From Holacanthus passer (lineage: Eukaryota > Chordata > Actinopteri > Pomacanthidae): a stretch of DNA of 64,000 bases. A program made the position numbers and the translations under genes. Each line of letters opens with the position of its first letter. Position 1 is the stretch's first letter. The stretch spans positions 5,507,501-5,571,500 of the forward strand of contig JAFREQ010000009.1 in the NCBI GenBank assembly GCA_025331565.1. The letters run 5' to 3'. The notes beneath the pieces are model-generated. The model saw nothing but the letters and a program-made list of their open reading frames with translations, had not been told where the DNA came from and searched no databases. Positions 13,960-26,100 of the stretch are shown in pieces.

Positions 13960-13967
13960 TTGCATCA
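13960..13967 (-). promoter_or_regulatory. C/EBP-ATF response element (ATF4-type, TGATGCAA)
   Basis: The plus strand reads TTGCATCA, whose complement TGATGCAA matches the CARE/AARE consensus TGATGNAA, as in the elements of CHOP and TRIB3. It lies about 120 bases before the tars1 ATG. Cytosolic aminoacyl-tRNA synthetase genes are established ATF4 targets in the amino-acid and integrated stress responses, so a functional site is expected here. An 8-base match can occur by chance; position and gene identity raise the confidence. Confidence 0.6.
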
Positions 13968-13984
13968 GAATCGCAATATCCGGG

Positions 13985-13992
13985 TACGTCAT
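13985..13992. promoter_or_regulatory. ATF/CREB-like site (TACGTCAT)
   Basis: TACGTCAT, complement ATGACGTA, carries the TGACG half of a cAMP-response element. It lies 17 bases downstream of the CARE in the same promoter. Function is inferred from motif and position only. Confidence 0.35.
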
Positions 13993-14086
13993 CATCCCTC
14001 AACCGGCGGCTCCCCGACAGTCAACAGAACCAACAGCAGAGAGTCGTGAAAGTTGTCTCTGAGAGTGAGGTGGCTTTTCATTTGTG

Positions 14087-14146
14087 ATGGCTGACCAGAC
14101 TGTGGTGGAGAAAATGAGCGAGCTACAAGTGGACGCGGGCAAAAAG
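14087..14146 (+). CDS. tars1: tars1 exon 1 (aa 1-20)
   Basis: Starts MADQTVVEKMSELQ and ends GKK before the donor gtggca. Phase 0. Encodes the start of the vertebrate-specific N-terminal extension. Confidence 0.93.
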
Positions 14147-17100
14147 GTGGCATTTGAATCTCGTGGTCGACTGTGTTTAAGCCTTATTTGCCGGCTAGCA
14201 GCTAGCCTAGCCTGTGGTCATGCTGTCATGTAGCCGCCAGCAATGTGGTGCTAACGTTACTGCTAGCTAGATTTAATGATTAACCTTAAACTCTATACTA
14301 CATTTAACAGCAGCACTAGTTTCATTTTTTTGTTTTAATTTGTTTAGATTACAAATTGGGCCACATTGCAGTTAAGCGAGCCCAGTCAGCTAGCTAGGTT
14401 CGGCTAACTTAACTCAGTATGTTGAGGGAGAGAGCCTAAGCCAAACTCCATTCATAATTCTGACAATTTAATTTGTCACTGCGTATCAGTGGGCTTACAC
14501 ACACACGTCAGATCAATACGTAAGTCCTTGCGTGAATTACTTTAGTGCTCTTTTCAAATCGGCATGCACCCAATGGACATAGAGGATTTTTAAAAGATAT
14601 TCTTAAGATATCCTTTGTCTTCTTGATGAAAGTTAATTAACCTTATTGTTTGATTTCTGGACAGGGAGGAGCTGAAAGTGGTAAAGATGGAGGAAAGAAG
14701 AAGGCTAAAAATGCTGCTGGGGACTCTGGAGGCAAGGCTGAGGTGAGTTGCTAAATCTAGTGTTGATGTAATTATCAGACATTATAATGATGCCATGTTT
14801 TGCAAGAACTTTAATCATGGCTGTATGTCTAGTATTTGTGTGGAAATGTCATTCTATCTATCACTATCATTGTATTCTCAAATATCTAAAAGCATCCACA
14901 GACCAGCTTAATGGTTTTTTGAGGTTTATCATTTTCTAATATAATCAAACATTAAATCACATTGGTGTCCCAAGTGCAACAGCCAAACAGAAACAATGGC
15001 CTCACATCCAGTACAGATACAATTCACTTTCAGAGCAGAAAATATTTCAGCAGTGCAAAACATAAACTGCAAATATTAGGTTTTGGTTTCATACCTTCAG
15101 AAGTCAGAGTCAGGATGTCTTTGTGCCCTCACAGTACTGATGTTCATTATATAATTGCACAAAGCAGAAACAAACATTTAATCTCTTACTAACTTATGGA
15201 ATGTGTTCACTCTCATAGTTTGATGTGTGATTGCCTAAGACTCAGCTGATGGACTTTTTCTTTAAGATAGTACACCTTTTTGTGCAGATTAGTACCTGAT
15301 AATGATCATATACAGACAGAGCATTATTAACCAACCCCCATTTTCTCATCTTTTCTTGTTGCTGTTCAGCTATCGCCACCACCTCAGTACATCGACAAGC
15401 GTCTTACTTTGTACGCAAAGCTGAAAGCTGAGCATGACGCCCTGATGGCAGAGAGGGCTGCGAACAATAGCCGAGCCATCAAGGTCACCCTGCCTGATGG
15501 AAAGGTGGTGGAGGCTGAGTCCTGGAAGACCACACCATACCAGGTGGCCTGTGGAATCAGGTCAGTGTGATGATAGGGTTGCTGTAATTGTTGCTTATAA
15601 AATATGACGCCTCGATCTCATGTACTGCCACTTAAGAAAAGAAGGAAAAGCTCAAGAGTTCTCCAGGACTGTATTTTTCAAAGACTAGCTGTCAGATTTA
15701 TTTGCACAGCCTGTTAGCATTGTTGCAATTACAAAAGGCTTCACAACACCCACATTATGAAAATGGTAATCCGACATGACACCCGTCAACCTAAGACTGT
15801 CCATGGAAGACAAAAAAATACTACAAAAAAACCTCAGTGTAACGAAAGTAGAGGAAACACTGCCTTGGGAGAGTCTGAGAATGACCTCCCCACCAGCATG
15901 GTCCAACATACAATAGGTGTCAAGAGTCTGTTACCAAAGATTAAATGTTGACTATCAAAGGTCACATGAGCAGACTGCACAGTATACACAATAAAAAGCT
16001 TGGGGAAATGTCAGCAGCTCTGTCACCAGCATTGTAAGAGTAGAAGACAGTATTGCTCCATAGGACTTAAAGGCATCAACCACAGCCACACCTCTGAAAT
16101 TTCTTTATGATGCAATGAGTACATTGGTGTACACAGCTATTGTTTTTAACCCTTGAGGTTATAACCTACTTTTTTCAAGTTTTAAAGTCTTGTTATTAAA
16201 CATTTTTGTTGTTTTAAATAATTGTATTTAAATTTAAATACAGAGCAACTATTATCTCAGATTTCTCTCTCAGATTTTTGATTGCATTCTGTTTTATTTA
16301 CGTTTTACACAGTGTCCCAACGTTTTTGGAATCAAGGTTGTAGTATGTGTATACTACCTCAAACAGCTGGATGATCAGTACTGGAAGCTATTATAGTTAT
16401 TGCAGGATTTATTTAAAAGTATGTTTGAGTATCACTCAAACCTGATTTAATGTTATATTTTTAAGATTTTAGCTGTAAAGTATGTCACATAAGATGTTTT
16501 TTTTTTGTAAATCTGTAGATTAATTTGATGTGGAATATTTTCATGTTTTATGTCCAGTCAAGGCCTCGCTGACAACACTGTGATCGCTAAAGTGAACAAC
16601 AGTGTGTGGGACCTGGACAGACCTTTGGAGGATGACTGCAGCCTTCAGTTGCTCAAGTTTGATGACGAGGAGGCTCAAGCTGTAAGTCCACCTCTACCCT
16701 GGTCTGACACAGTGCTGATATTTGATTCCCCCCACTACATATAGATTAGGAGAGGAGAGTGTGGTTTTGTAAAGTCATCTGGAAAACCTTGTGGGTGCAC
16801 AGTTTGGTCATTTTCAAGCTCCAGAAACTATACTCACCTGCCAATTTTTTTACTTAACTCTGAGAAAGCCAATGAAAATATTTCTCACATGCTAGCAATG
16901 TCATTGACACAGCCAATAAGGTGGTTTCTTAGCAGTGCAACATACATCTTGCAGTTTGTTCAATGTTATTGATCTATAGTTAGGGCAGGCTAACCTGAAC
17001 ATGCAAGGTTAAAGTGATGAATGGGAAGTTTACAATCATTAATAAACCTCCAAGCTCTGTGATTCATCAAGTGTCCAAGCCATAAACACATTAAGAGGAG

Positions 17101-20100
17101 ACCTGACAGGGTAAACCTGCCATAAAAGTGGAAGCAACTGGTCTCTAAGAGAATAATGAAACATGCTCCTAAAATAAAAGCTCAATTTCAGCTTCATTAT
17201 CTATACAAGGTGTTGAATATTTTACCTGAAGAAGAGCCATTTGTCAGTTGACATTTTTAAGTACTGGAGAGATTCCAAAGTCTCACTCAATTTGCTTTTT
17301 ATAGTACCATTTGTCAGTAGGTTTTATCTGCATATTTAGCAAATTTTTAGCATCATTTCTATTGTCAGCATTCAAAAGAGGTGATTTTTCAGTTTAAGTG
17401 GTTTAATTTTTTTCAAATGCTTCAACAAAGTCTGCAGCGCAGTGAGTTATTGTAACATCAACACAGACATGAAGGTCAACAATCTTGTTTTTCTAGTCAT
17501 ACTTCTCAGTCTTAATGAGCACAGAGGGATAGACTGTACTGCTATTTTGCAATATTTTTATGTATATTTAGGTTTACTGGCACTCCAGCGCCCATATCTT
17601 GGGTGAAGCCATGGAAAGGGTATATGGAGGCTGCCTCTGCTACGGTCCCCCCATTGAGAGCGGCTTCTACTACGACATGTTCCTGGAGAACAATGAGTGA
17701 GTTGCACAGGCTCTGGGTTCACATTTGTCTGTTTAATTAGTTGTGTTTATCAGCTCTCAGTGTTATTTTGGTGTGTACTTCAAGGCTTAGCAGCTGTCAG
17801 TCTGGTTCACTGTCTGAGACCGGTGGCAAACACAAAATAGGTGGATTGTAATGACAGTAATGCTGTCAAGCTGGATTTTTCTTGGGTGTCAATTAGAAAT
17901 GACATCTTTCCTCATCTGCCCACAGGATTGGAAGCCTAATAGTTAATCTATTCAAAACACAGAACTAGCAATTGCTTGCGTGGAGGTTTGAAAGTGTATT
18001 GAAACAGCCTCAGAAATTTGTTCCTCATAAACAACTTTTTCACTTGACCTTTCCCTGAAACAGATGCATTTCTTCCTGCTTCAGGCAGCAGGAGAGCGCG
18101 AGGAGTGCTGTCTAATTAATTCTACAACCTCCTTAATGAAGTCATTTTATGCTAATGGAGTTCTTGGAGAATGTTTTTTGCAAGGATATTTTGACATTGC
18201 GCAAGCACTAAAGCCAAGGACTTTTAACTATTTGCCCATGCTTGGCAGAGGTTATCAGTTTCTGGAAGTCAAAGAATTACATTGGTGAACAAAAGGTCTG
18301 GCAACATGGCTAAATATCTGGTCACACTCGTGATGCCCTCTGGCAGACTAAATTTAGCATTGAAGGCAGTTTGCATATTAATGTAGGACTATATAAGACA
18401 GTCATTACCATTGGCTGTAATGTTCTTGTTGTGTTTATCTTTGATGATTTGGACAGGGGTGTATCGAGCAATGACTTTCCATGTCTGGAGAACTTGTGCA
18501 AGAAAATTATCAAGGAGAAGCAGCCATTTGAGAGACTGGAGATAAAGAAGGAAACTCTGTTGGAAATGTTCAAGGTATCTGAAAACACAAATATATCCCA
18601 AAGAAAAATAATGATAATAAAAACGGGGAACATTTCATATGTAACAGAACTCTAAAAGCACCTCTTCTCCTTGACAGTACAACAAGTTTAAGTGCCGCAT
18701 TCTGAATGAGAAGGTTACCACTCCCACTACCACGGTTTACAGGTGAGTTCAGGCCTTGTGCATGTTAAAGTTTTCATCTTTAAAATATAATTCTGGTGAT
18801 ATTCTAATTTTTGTGGTGTCAGCAAATCCCTATAAAAGACCAAAAACCAAGAATAAGATGTGACTTCTGACAAGTATTGTCTGTCTTGTCAAGGCCTGAT
18901 ACAGCTTGTTATGCCATAGGTCTCTTTCATTACGATGAAAATGTCCTCTGTATTTTATTCTGATTTGGTCCCACCTTTGCTGTCATACTATTGTAAACAC
19001 ACACTAGCGCTCCAAATTCATGAGTGTAAATAGCCCCCAACAAAAGCACTATTTACTTGTATTTGTGTAATTTATGCTCAACGCTATAGTGCCCAGTTGT
19101 TTTAAGATATTTATCTAGCCTTTTTTAAAAATGAATTTATGTATATTTTTTAATTGTGGTCGATATACTCAGGAAGTGGTGAGAGTATTGGCATACTTAG
19201 TTTTGGTCTTTTTATGTGATTTCATATCAGTGTCAAAATTTAGTACTTATAGCCATATCTTAAATACAAATGGTTTTCCTATTTTTAAAAAAGTACTCAG
19301 CACTCATAATTTATTATTTGTTAATTTTTTAAATTTTCAGGTGTGGTCCCTTAATTGACTTGTGTCGGGGCCCCCATGTGAGACATACTGGGAAAATCAA
19401 GGCACTTAAGGTCCACAAGGTGAGCCTTTTGGTGCACATTGGTACACATTGGTGTATTATGTACAGCAAATCAGTTGTTACTGTATATTGGTTTTTTTGC
19501 AGATTAAACCAGTTCGATTTCAAGAACTGTGGTCTGTGCCCCAAATGTCTGGCAGTAAACACATTTGTCCCACTTCTAGAGCAGAGTTACCTTATGTTTT
19601 ATTCTCAAGGGATTTGATGGACCCAAAAGAATGATGAAAGCTAACATATTCCTCTTGTGGTGTGCTAGAATTCGTCCACATACTGGGAGGGAAAGGCGGA
19701 CATGGAAACCCTCCAGAGGATCTATGGAATCTCCTTCCCTGACCCCAAAATGCTCAAAGAGTGGGAGAAGTTTCAGGAGGAAGCCAAGAACAGAGATCAC
19801 CGCAAACTAGGCCGGGTATGGACTGAAATGTGAAGAAGCTGTGGCGTTGCACAAGAGTTAATGTCCATAGTAATTCCTTTTGTGGGTTTATGTTCTTACA
19901 AAGGAAAGTTATTTATGGGATATTGGTCTTCACAACACTTTTGTTAAACCGTGGTTCTATTTTTAAGTGATTTATTGTTGACTGGAAATTTGACAGTTTA
20001 GAGTGTGTGTGTTGTTTGTAAAACAGGTGTGGAAAATTGAGCTGAGCGGGAAACAGAGCACACTGTCAAACTAAATATGCAATGAGCTGTTGCATTATTT

Positions 20101-23100
20101 CAAATTGAAACCAGTCTGGTCTGAGTGGTGGCCATTTTAACAAAGCTTTTATTGTCTTTGTTCAGGAGCAGGACCTGTTCTTCTTCCATGACCTGAGTCC
20201 AGGCAGCTGCTTCTTCCTGCCTAAGGGAGCCTACATCTACAACACCCTGATTGAGTTCATCAGAGTAAGTCAAAGCTGTCAGACCCACAGTGGGTAATTG
20301 CTGTGATCTCACTCGAAACTTTAAGACATAAGAAAAGACAGAATTTGAGTCAGAAAGTTTAAATTTGCATGGAGACCTGGGCAGAAAGGAAGAACAGAAG
20401 TGAACCTTAAGTTGGCCTGTGCCATAATGATGACTTTATATAATCACAAGATATATTGCTGCCATTTAAAATCATTCTAAGCATCATATTAGTTCATACA
20501 GATGAGTATGAAAGGTTTGGTTATATGTTGAAGTAGTTTTGTGTCTTGATCTTGAAACTATAAACTATGGGATAATGTATCAAATCTATCTATATAAAAT
20601 GTTATCATTTCACAAGTAAAACAAATGAATTTTAAAACATGAACATGCAAACAAACAAACTCATATCCATTAACCTCTTCCCACAACAATAATACTGTAA
20701 GTAGATGCTCACACTTTTACTCGATATGTTTCTCATTTTTGGACAGGTAATAGAAAAACTTTGCCTAGTGTCTACAAGTCTACACAAATGTCTTCATGAC
20801 TCTCAAAATAGCTTATTGTTAATGGCCAATTATTTGGAATAAATTTGAAAAGTGTAAAACAGACGTGATTGACAGCATTGAAGAAAAGCTTTGTTGCACC
20901 TGCTCTATTATACAGAGCCACAAAATCAATCTGATTTAAAACATTGAGCTTCTTGGTTTTCAGTCAGTGCAGTCACAATGCAGTGCACACTGGAAACAAT
21001 TTCACTTTAATGAGCTAAGTGGCTGCTTCCTGGCCACAGATTGGGATGTTTTCCAACAAGATGAGAATATTGAAAGTATGGCAGAGGTGATCATAGGCTA
21101 TATTCATTATTGTGTTGTCACTGTAGTGCCAAAAACACCATTAGGATATACCCTTTTACACATTCTGACACCACACATCCATTTTCTTGTGCGGTGAAAA
21201 ACAACTTTAGAACTGATAACAACATGAAAAGAGGACACTTACAGTGCATGGACAGAAAAGAGTCAGTGTCTCTCCCTCTTCTCTCCTAATGTGACAACAA
21301 ACTAGTATGGGAATATACAGCAGCATAAACGTTCTCAGAGGTAGTTTGCTTTTTCAAGCTCTTACCCTCAGACCCAATAGGATGTGCACTGTGTATCAGT
21401 GAGTCTCCAGGTTTATTGACAGAAACTGTTTTAGCCAGGTGTTTGTAGCTGTGATGTGTACAAAACACTGTGAAGCTGAGTTGCTTGTGGTGCTAGTAAC
21501 TCAGAACAAGGTTTTCTCAATAGGCAGATTATAACAAGTCTGTTCTGTCTTTGGCAGAGCGAGTACAGGAAGAGGGGTTTCCAGGAGGTGGTGACGCCCA
21601 ACATCTTCAACAGCAAGCTGTGGGAGACCTCCGGACACTGGCAGCACTACAGCGAGAACATGTTCTCCTTCGAGGCAGAGAAGGAGACCTTCGCCCTCAA
21701 ACCTATGAACTGCCCTGGACACTGGTGAGGCCTCTTATTCCTCACATTCAGAGTTGCTTGAAAGTATAACGTGTAAAGAAAAACACCCACTTCTGTTACA
21801 CACTGTGAATCAAGTCTTGCTGTAGTGTGAAATAGATATTTTTAGTTGGCTTCTGCCTCTAATCAGAGAAACTGTGTTTGTTGGAGGTATGGCAGTTTGT
21901 TTTTCTCCAGCATTAAATGGTAGCATTGTAGCATTAAATAAGCTTAGTCCCGGTTGTCACAAAACAAAATGTTTAACTTTGGTACAATATTTACTTTAAC
22001 AAATAAAGACTCTACCACAGTAACATGATAAACCAGGACAACCATTAGGCAATGTTTTGCCACATTTTAATAGTTTGCACAGGGGTTTTGTTATCAGTAA
22101 GTATTTGTGAAATAGCTTCATATTTCACCGCTACAATAGTTTGTCATCCAGTTCAGCTTCCCTTGAAATGGACTGATGCTCTTGCCATGTTTTCAGTTGT
22201 CGAATGACCCAGTTCAATTTACTGCTGAATGCTGCATTGCAGTGTAAAGAGCCAGACTGCAGCTCTTTGTATTCAAATCTTTTATCTCCTTTTTACTGTT
22301 CCAATCTTTGTTCTATCCACATGGGCAGCCCCTCTGGAGATCACACTGAAATGGAAATTGAGCTTGCAAACACATTTTGTCAAAGTGGTGGATGTCAGTT
22401 AAATCAAATATTGATTGTCTTTCATAGTAGTACTGAAGCAGTAGAGCAATTTTCAGGTATTGTAATAACTCGAGGTTGAAATTGTCAGTTGTAATTTGTG
22501 TCTCTTTGGCTACAGTCTGATGTTTGATCACCGGCCACGCTCTTGGAGAGAGTTACCCCTTCGCATGGCGGACTTTGGTGTCCTGCACAGGAACGAGCTG
22601 TCAGGAGCCCTGACTGGCCTCACCCGCGTCCGCCGCTTCCAGCAGGATGATGCTCATATCTTCTGCGCCATGGATCAGGTGAGGCCTGCACTGATGCACT
22701 GACATTACTCAGCCAAATTCACAAAATACCCACACTTTGGAGTCCTTGAAGTCAGATGAAAAAAGTGGCCTGATGGGGCCCGTAAATTTGTTTTCACCAA
22801 GCAGTCCAGTTCAGTTTGTTATAAGAATGGTTATTTTTGTATTTCCATAGTCAGAGGTTGTGGATGGTACCAATAGAACCACTTCATTCCTTCCCTTTTT
22901 TCATTACCCCTCTGTTGAGGATCCAAGCGAGCTGAGCCAAAACTAAAAGGTGGCGTTAAAACACTGCAGACCACTGATTGTTCAGAAAGACTCACAGCAA
23001 CCAGAGTCGTCTCATCGTCTTCGCTCTGATGTGCGATTTCCCAACTCTTTTTTCATCAGTCTTTTTTCTTGCTGCCTGCAGCCTTTTCTCAAACAAAGCT

Positions 23101-26100
23101 TGTCTCCTTCTTAAGAAGAAAGAACACGAAACATGCATTGTCCTCCATTGTGTTCTTGTTGTCATAAGAGTAACGTAGCTCAGTACATAGTGACTGTGTT
23201 GAGCGAGCGGCAGAAATGTGACAGTGAATGCGAGTGAGCAGAGGAATAGATTAGCAGTCAGTTGTCAACTTGGCAATATATGTACAGTATGGGTTACAGC
23301 GTGTCAGTTAATGAATGCTGCAGCAACACTGCCCAACTGCTGGAAAAGTGGAGGAGGTTAGCCCTGAAGCCCCAAAGCAACAACCACACCTATATTTAAG
23401 ATTTCAGATGTAGAGTTTAGATACATGTAGGTACGGGTTACTTTATGCGGCTTTTGACTTAAAGGCCAACTCCAGTAATTTTACACATCAAAGGCTGTTT
23501 ATACATCTTGGAGGAGCACTGCTGTATATCTGAAAATATTATCCTGACGACGAGTTTGAAAATGAAAATAATCTGCTTGTGCGGAGTTAGAAAGAAGTGG
23601 TTTTACCAGGCGTCTCTCTCTCTCCTGTCCGCTCCTCATCTCTGCTAGAGAGGCTACCTGCTACTAGCATAACACACCAGAATCTCTAACAGAACTGTTG
23701 GCAGAAAGGTAATGTAGGTGCCAGGTTTTGACAAAGAAGAAGAATGTATTGAATAAAAAAGATGATATCTCTGGCTCTGCTGCATTGATTTTGATACTAC
23801 AGGAAAGAAAAAACTGTCCATCATGTGTCTGACAATGTTATAGGAGTGCACTGCTAAATCAGTGCAGTGCAGTATCTTTAAGACGGGATTTAATTCATCC
23901 CACTGTCACATTTTTCTGTCAATACCATTGATAAATGTTTCCACGTGCTATTATTCCTGTTTGAAAGAAGCCTGGTGTTGAAAGCTTTCAATACATCAGT
24001 ATCTTGCTGGCACAGTTTAGTGAATAAATTCAGGCGATGTTGTCACTGAACAGTCGGTCACATTTTCAGGTGAATGAGAGGACTGCACAGGCTGCTGCAG
24101 CCTGGTGGAGCAACTTGCATGTTAAGTCCTGGCTTATCGATGCACACAAACAAGATTTTGGAGGACCAAAGAGATTTCTTAATTAGTTTGTTCAAATGTA
24201 CTAACACAGCAACTTGGAGCCAGGATCCCACTGATTTTGTTTTCTCTTTATCAGTATTGGCAGAAGATTGGATAGTTAATTATTTGATTGCACTTTGCGG
24301 ACAAATTATTTCACTTTTAATTTCTCACTTTGACTGCAGCAGCTGCAAAGTGCTGCTTGTACTGTTTCTGGCTTTTTTGACTCACCCAATTCAAACAAAC
24401 TTAAAGCATACTACAGAGGATACATGGTTATAGTTGCCATGAAGTTTATAATCGCTGACTACAGATGTTAGCCCATATTTAGGACTTGGGAGAGAGACTT
24501 TCCCCCTCTAGCATAGAGGAGATTCTCTAAAAGCTTTTCTTCTCTTACTGTTTTATATCCTGTTGTACCACATGTGTGTTCACATCCAAGCTGCTTGTGT
24601 AAAACTGGTGATTGGTCACATGTTGTGGAAGTGCATGATTGCTCTACTGGGACCTCAGGAGCAATAAATTTCACAACTATAGCTACTGAAAATAATGAAT
24701 CAATATAGATAATCGCCAATAACATGAGCTGTTTATCATCTTTTTATCACCAGAGAAATTCAACTTGCAACCATGTCCAGATGGATGATACATATTCTGT
24801 TGCATGTTGTTTCTTTGACCCCAGATTGAGGAGGAGATCAAGGGCTGCCTGGACTTCCTGCGGACTGTGTATGAAGTGTTTGGCTTCACTTTCAAGCTCA
24901 ACCTGTCCACAAGACCAGAGAAGTTCCTGGGGGACCCAGATGTCTGGGACCAAGCAGAAAAGGTAATCAGACTTCCTCTTGTTTCTCCCGTATGGTCGAA
25001 AATGTGAACGGCACTCTCACAAAGTCTCACTGGAGAATTAAGATGCTGATCTGTGATATTATCTAGATGGAAATTGCGGAGCCACTTCACAGACAGCAAA
25101 TGGAAGAGTGTGATTTGTAGACCCAGAGAACATTTATATTTTAATGAATGAGTTTTATTCTGCCGAACTGCTACCAGTTCTGAAGCAGAAAATGCTTGTT
25201 CGTCTCCAGAGATTCTACATCAGAGCTATCACTGTCTGCCTTTGCTGTCAAATCAAACTCACTCTCTGTGGACCAGCTCTATATTTTACATCTTGGGTTC
25301 AGCTCTAAATTGCTCTGTGAGAGAGCAGGTAATGTTTAAATCTAGCTGAAAGAAAGTCATAACAAGAGTGAGTGAGTTAAACTGAGTAATAATTAGACTT
25401 TATTGCTTGGTGCTTTCAGTATTAGATGAAACACAGTTAGGGTGTCTCTTGAGACAACTTCAAGTCTAACAGAGGAATCTGTACACACTAAGTGATATGA
25501 TATGATATGAATGTTGTTTGATAGAAGCGTCACAAGTATACTGTATTGTTTTATCAGTAGCACAAGTATATGTTGCACAAACAGATTATTTATTAGTCTG
25601 GCAGGCTCTGAATGGATGAAAAGGTGACTTTTGACAGAGACAGAGCATGCATTGAATTTTACACCAAGGTTACATTAGTCTCCGCGTCATTTGTTTTCCT
25701 CTTTATCTGATTGGTAGAGGTATGTTTCATTTCACCAGTGAAATATTACACCAGCATTGCACATTGCAACACTCGATTTGTGCCACAAAGATGTTTGATT
25801 GTTTTGTTTTTCTTCTGTTGTGTGTTTTTTACACTGTTGGAAACCCGGTCTTGCAGAATGAGATAATGCTTTTTATGCCTTGCTGCCCCCGACCATGTGC
25901 TCTCTTCCCCCGTCATTGATTGTTACATTTTTATCATATTGATTGTGTCATTCTGTTTTCTGTGATTCAGGGTTTGTGTGAGGGTGGCATCTTCATCTAC
26001 TGCAGACTGCTTGGTGTCAAAATGTTCTGGAGTGTCAAAAATGTTTTTTGTCAACAACATACAGCAAGATTTTTCTTACCCACAAGAAAGATTTTACTTT

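Larger units (their letters stand above)
13940..14086 (+). promoter_or_regulatory. tars1: tars1 core promoter and 5' untranslated region
   Basis: This stretch sits directly upstream of the tars1 ATG. The 13,971-14,025 part holds six CpG dinucleotides in about 55 bases, a local peak against the AT-rich flanks, and no TATA box is seen, as is usual for housekeeping genes. ATF-type sites lie at 13,960-13,967 and 13,985-13,992. The transcription start is not visible in the sequence and is inferred to fall around 14,000-14,040. From there to the start codon there is no upstream ATG, so uORF control is not suggested. Confidence 0.6.

Noticed and set aside
17572..17699. Alternative exon 5 donor 3 bases downstream
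   Set aside because: It would change the conserved NNE-GVSS junction; the chosen donor gtgagt is the stronger match and keeps phase 2.
24683..25099. 138-codon minus-strand open frame over tars1 exon 13
   Set aside because: It is the antisense shadow of the exon and its flanking introns.
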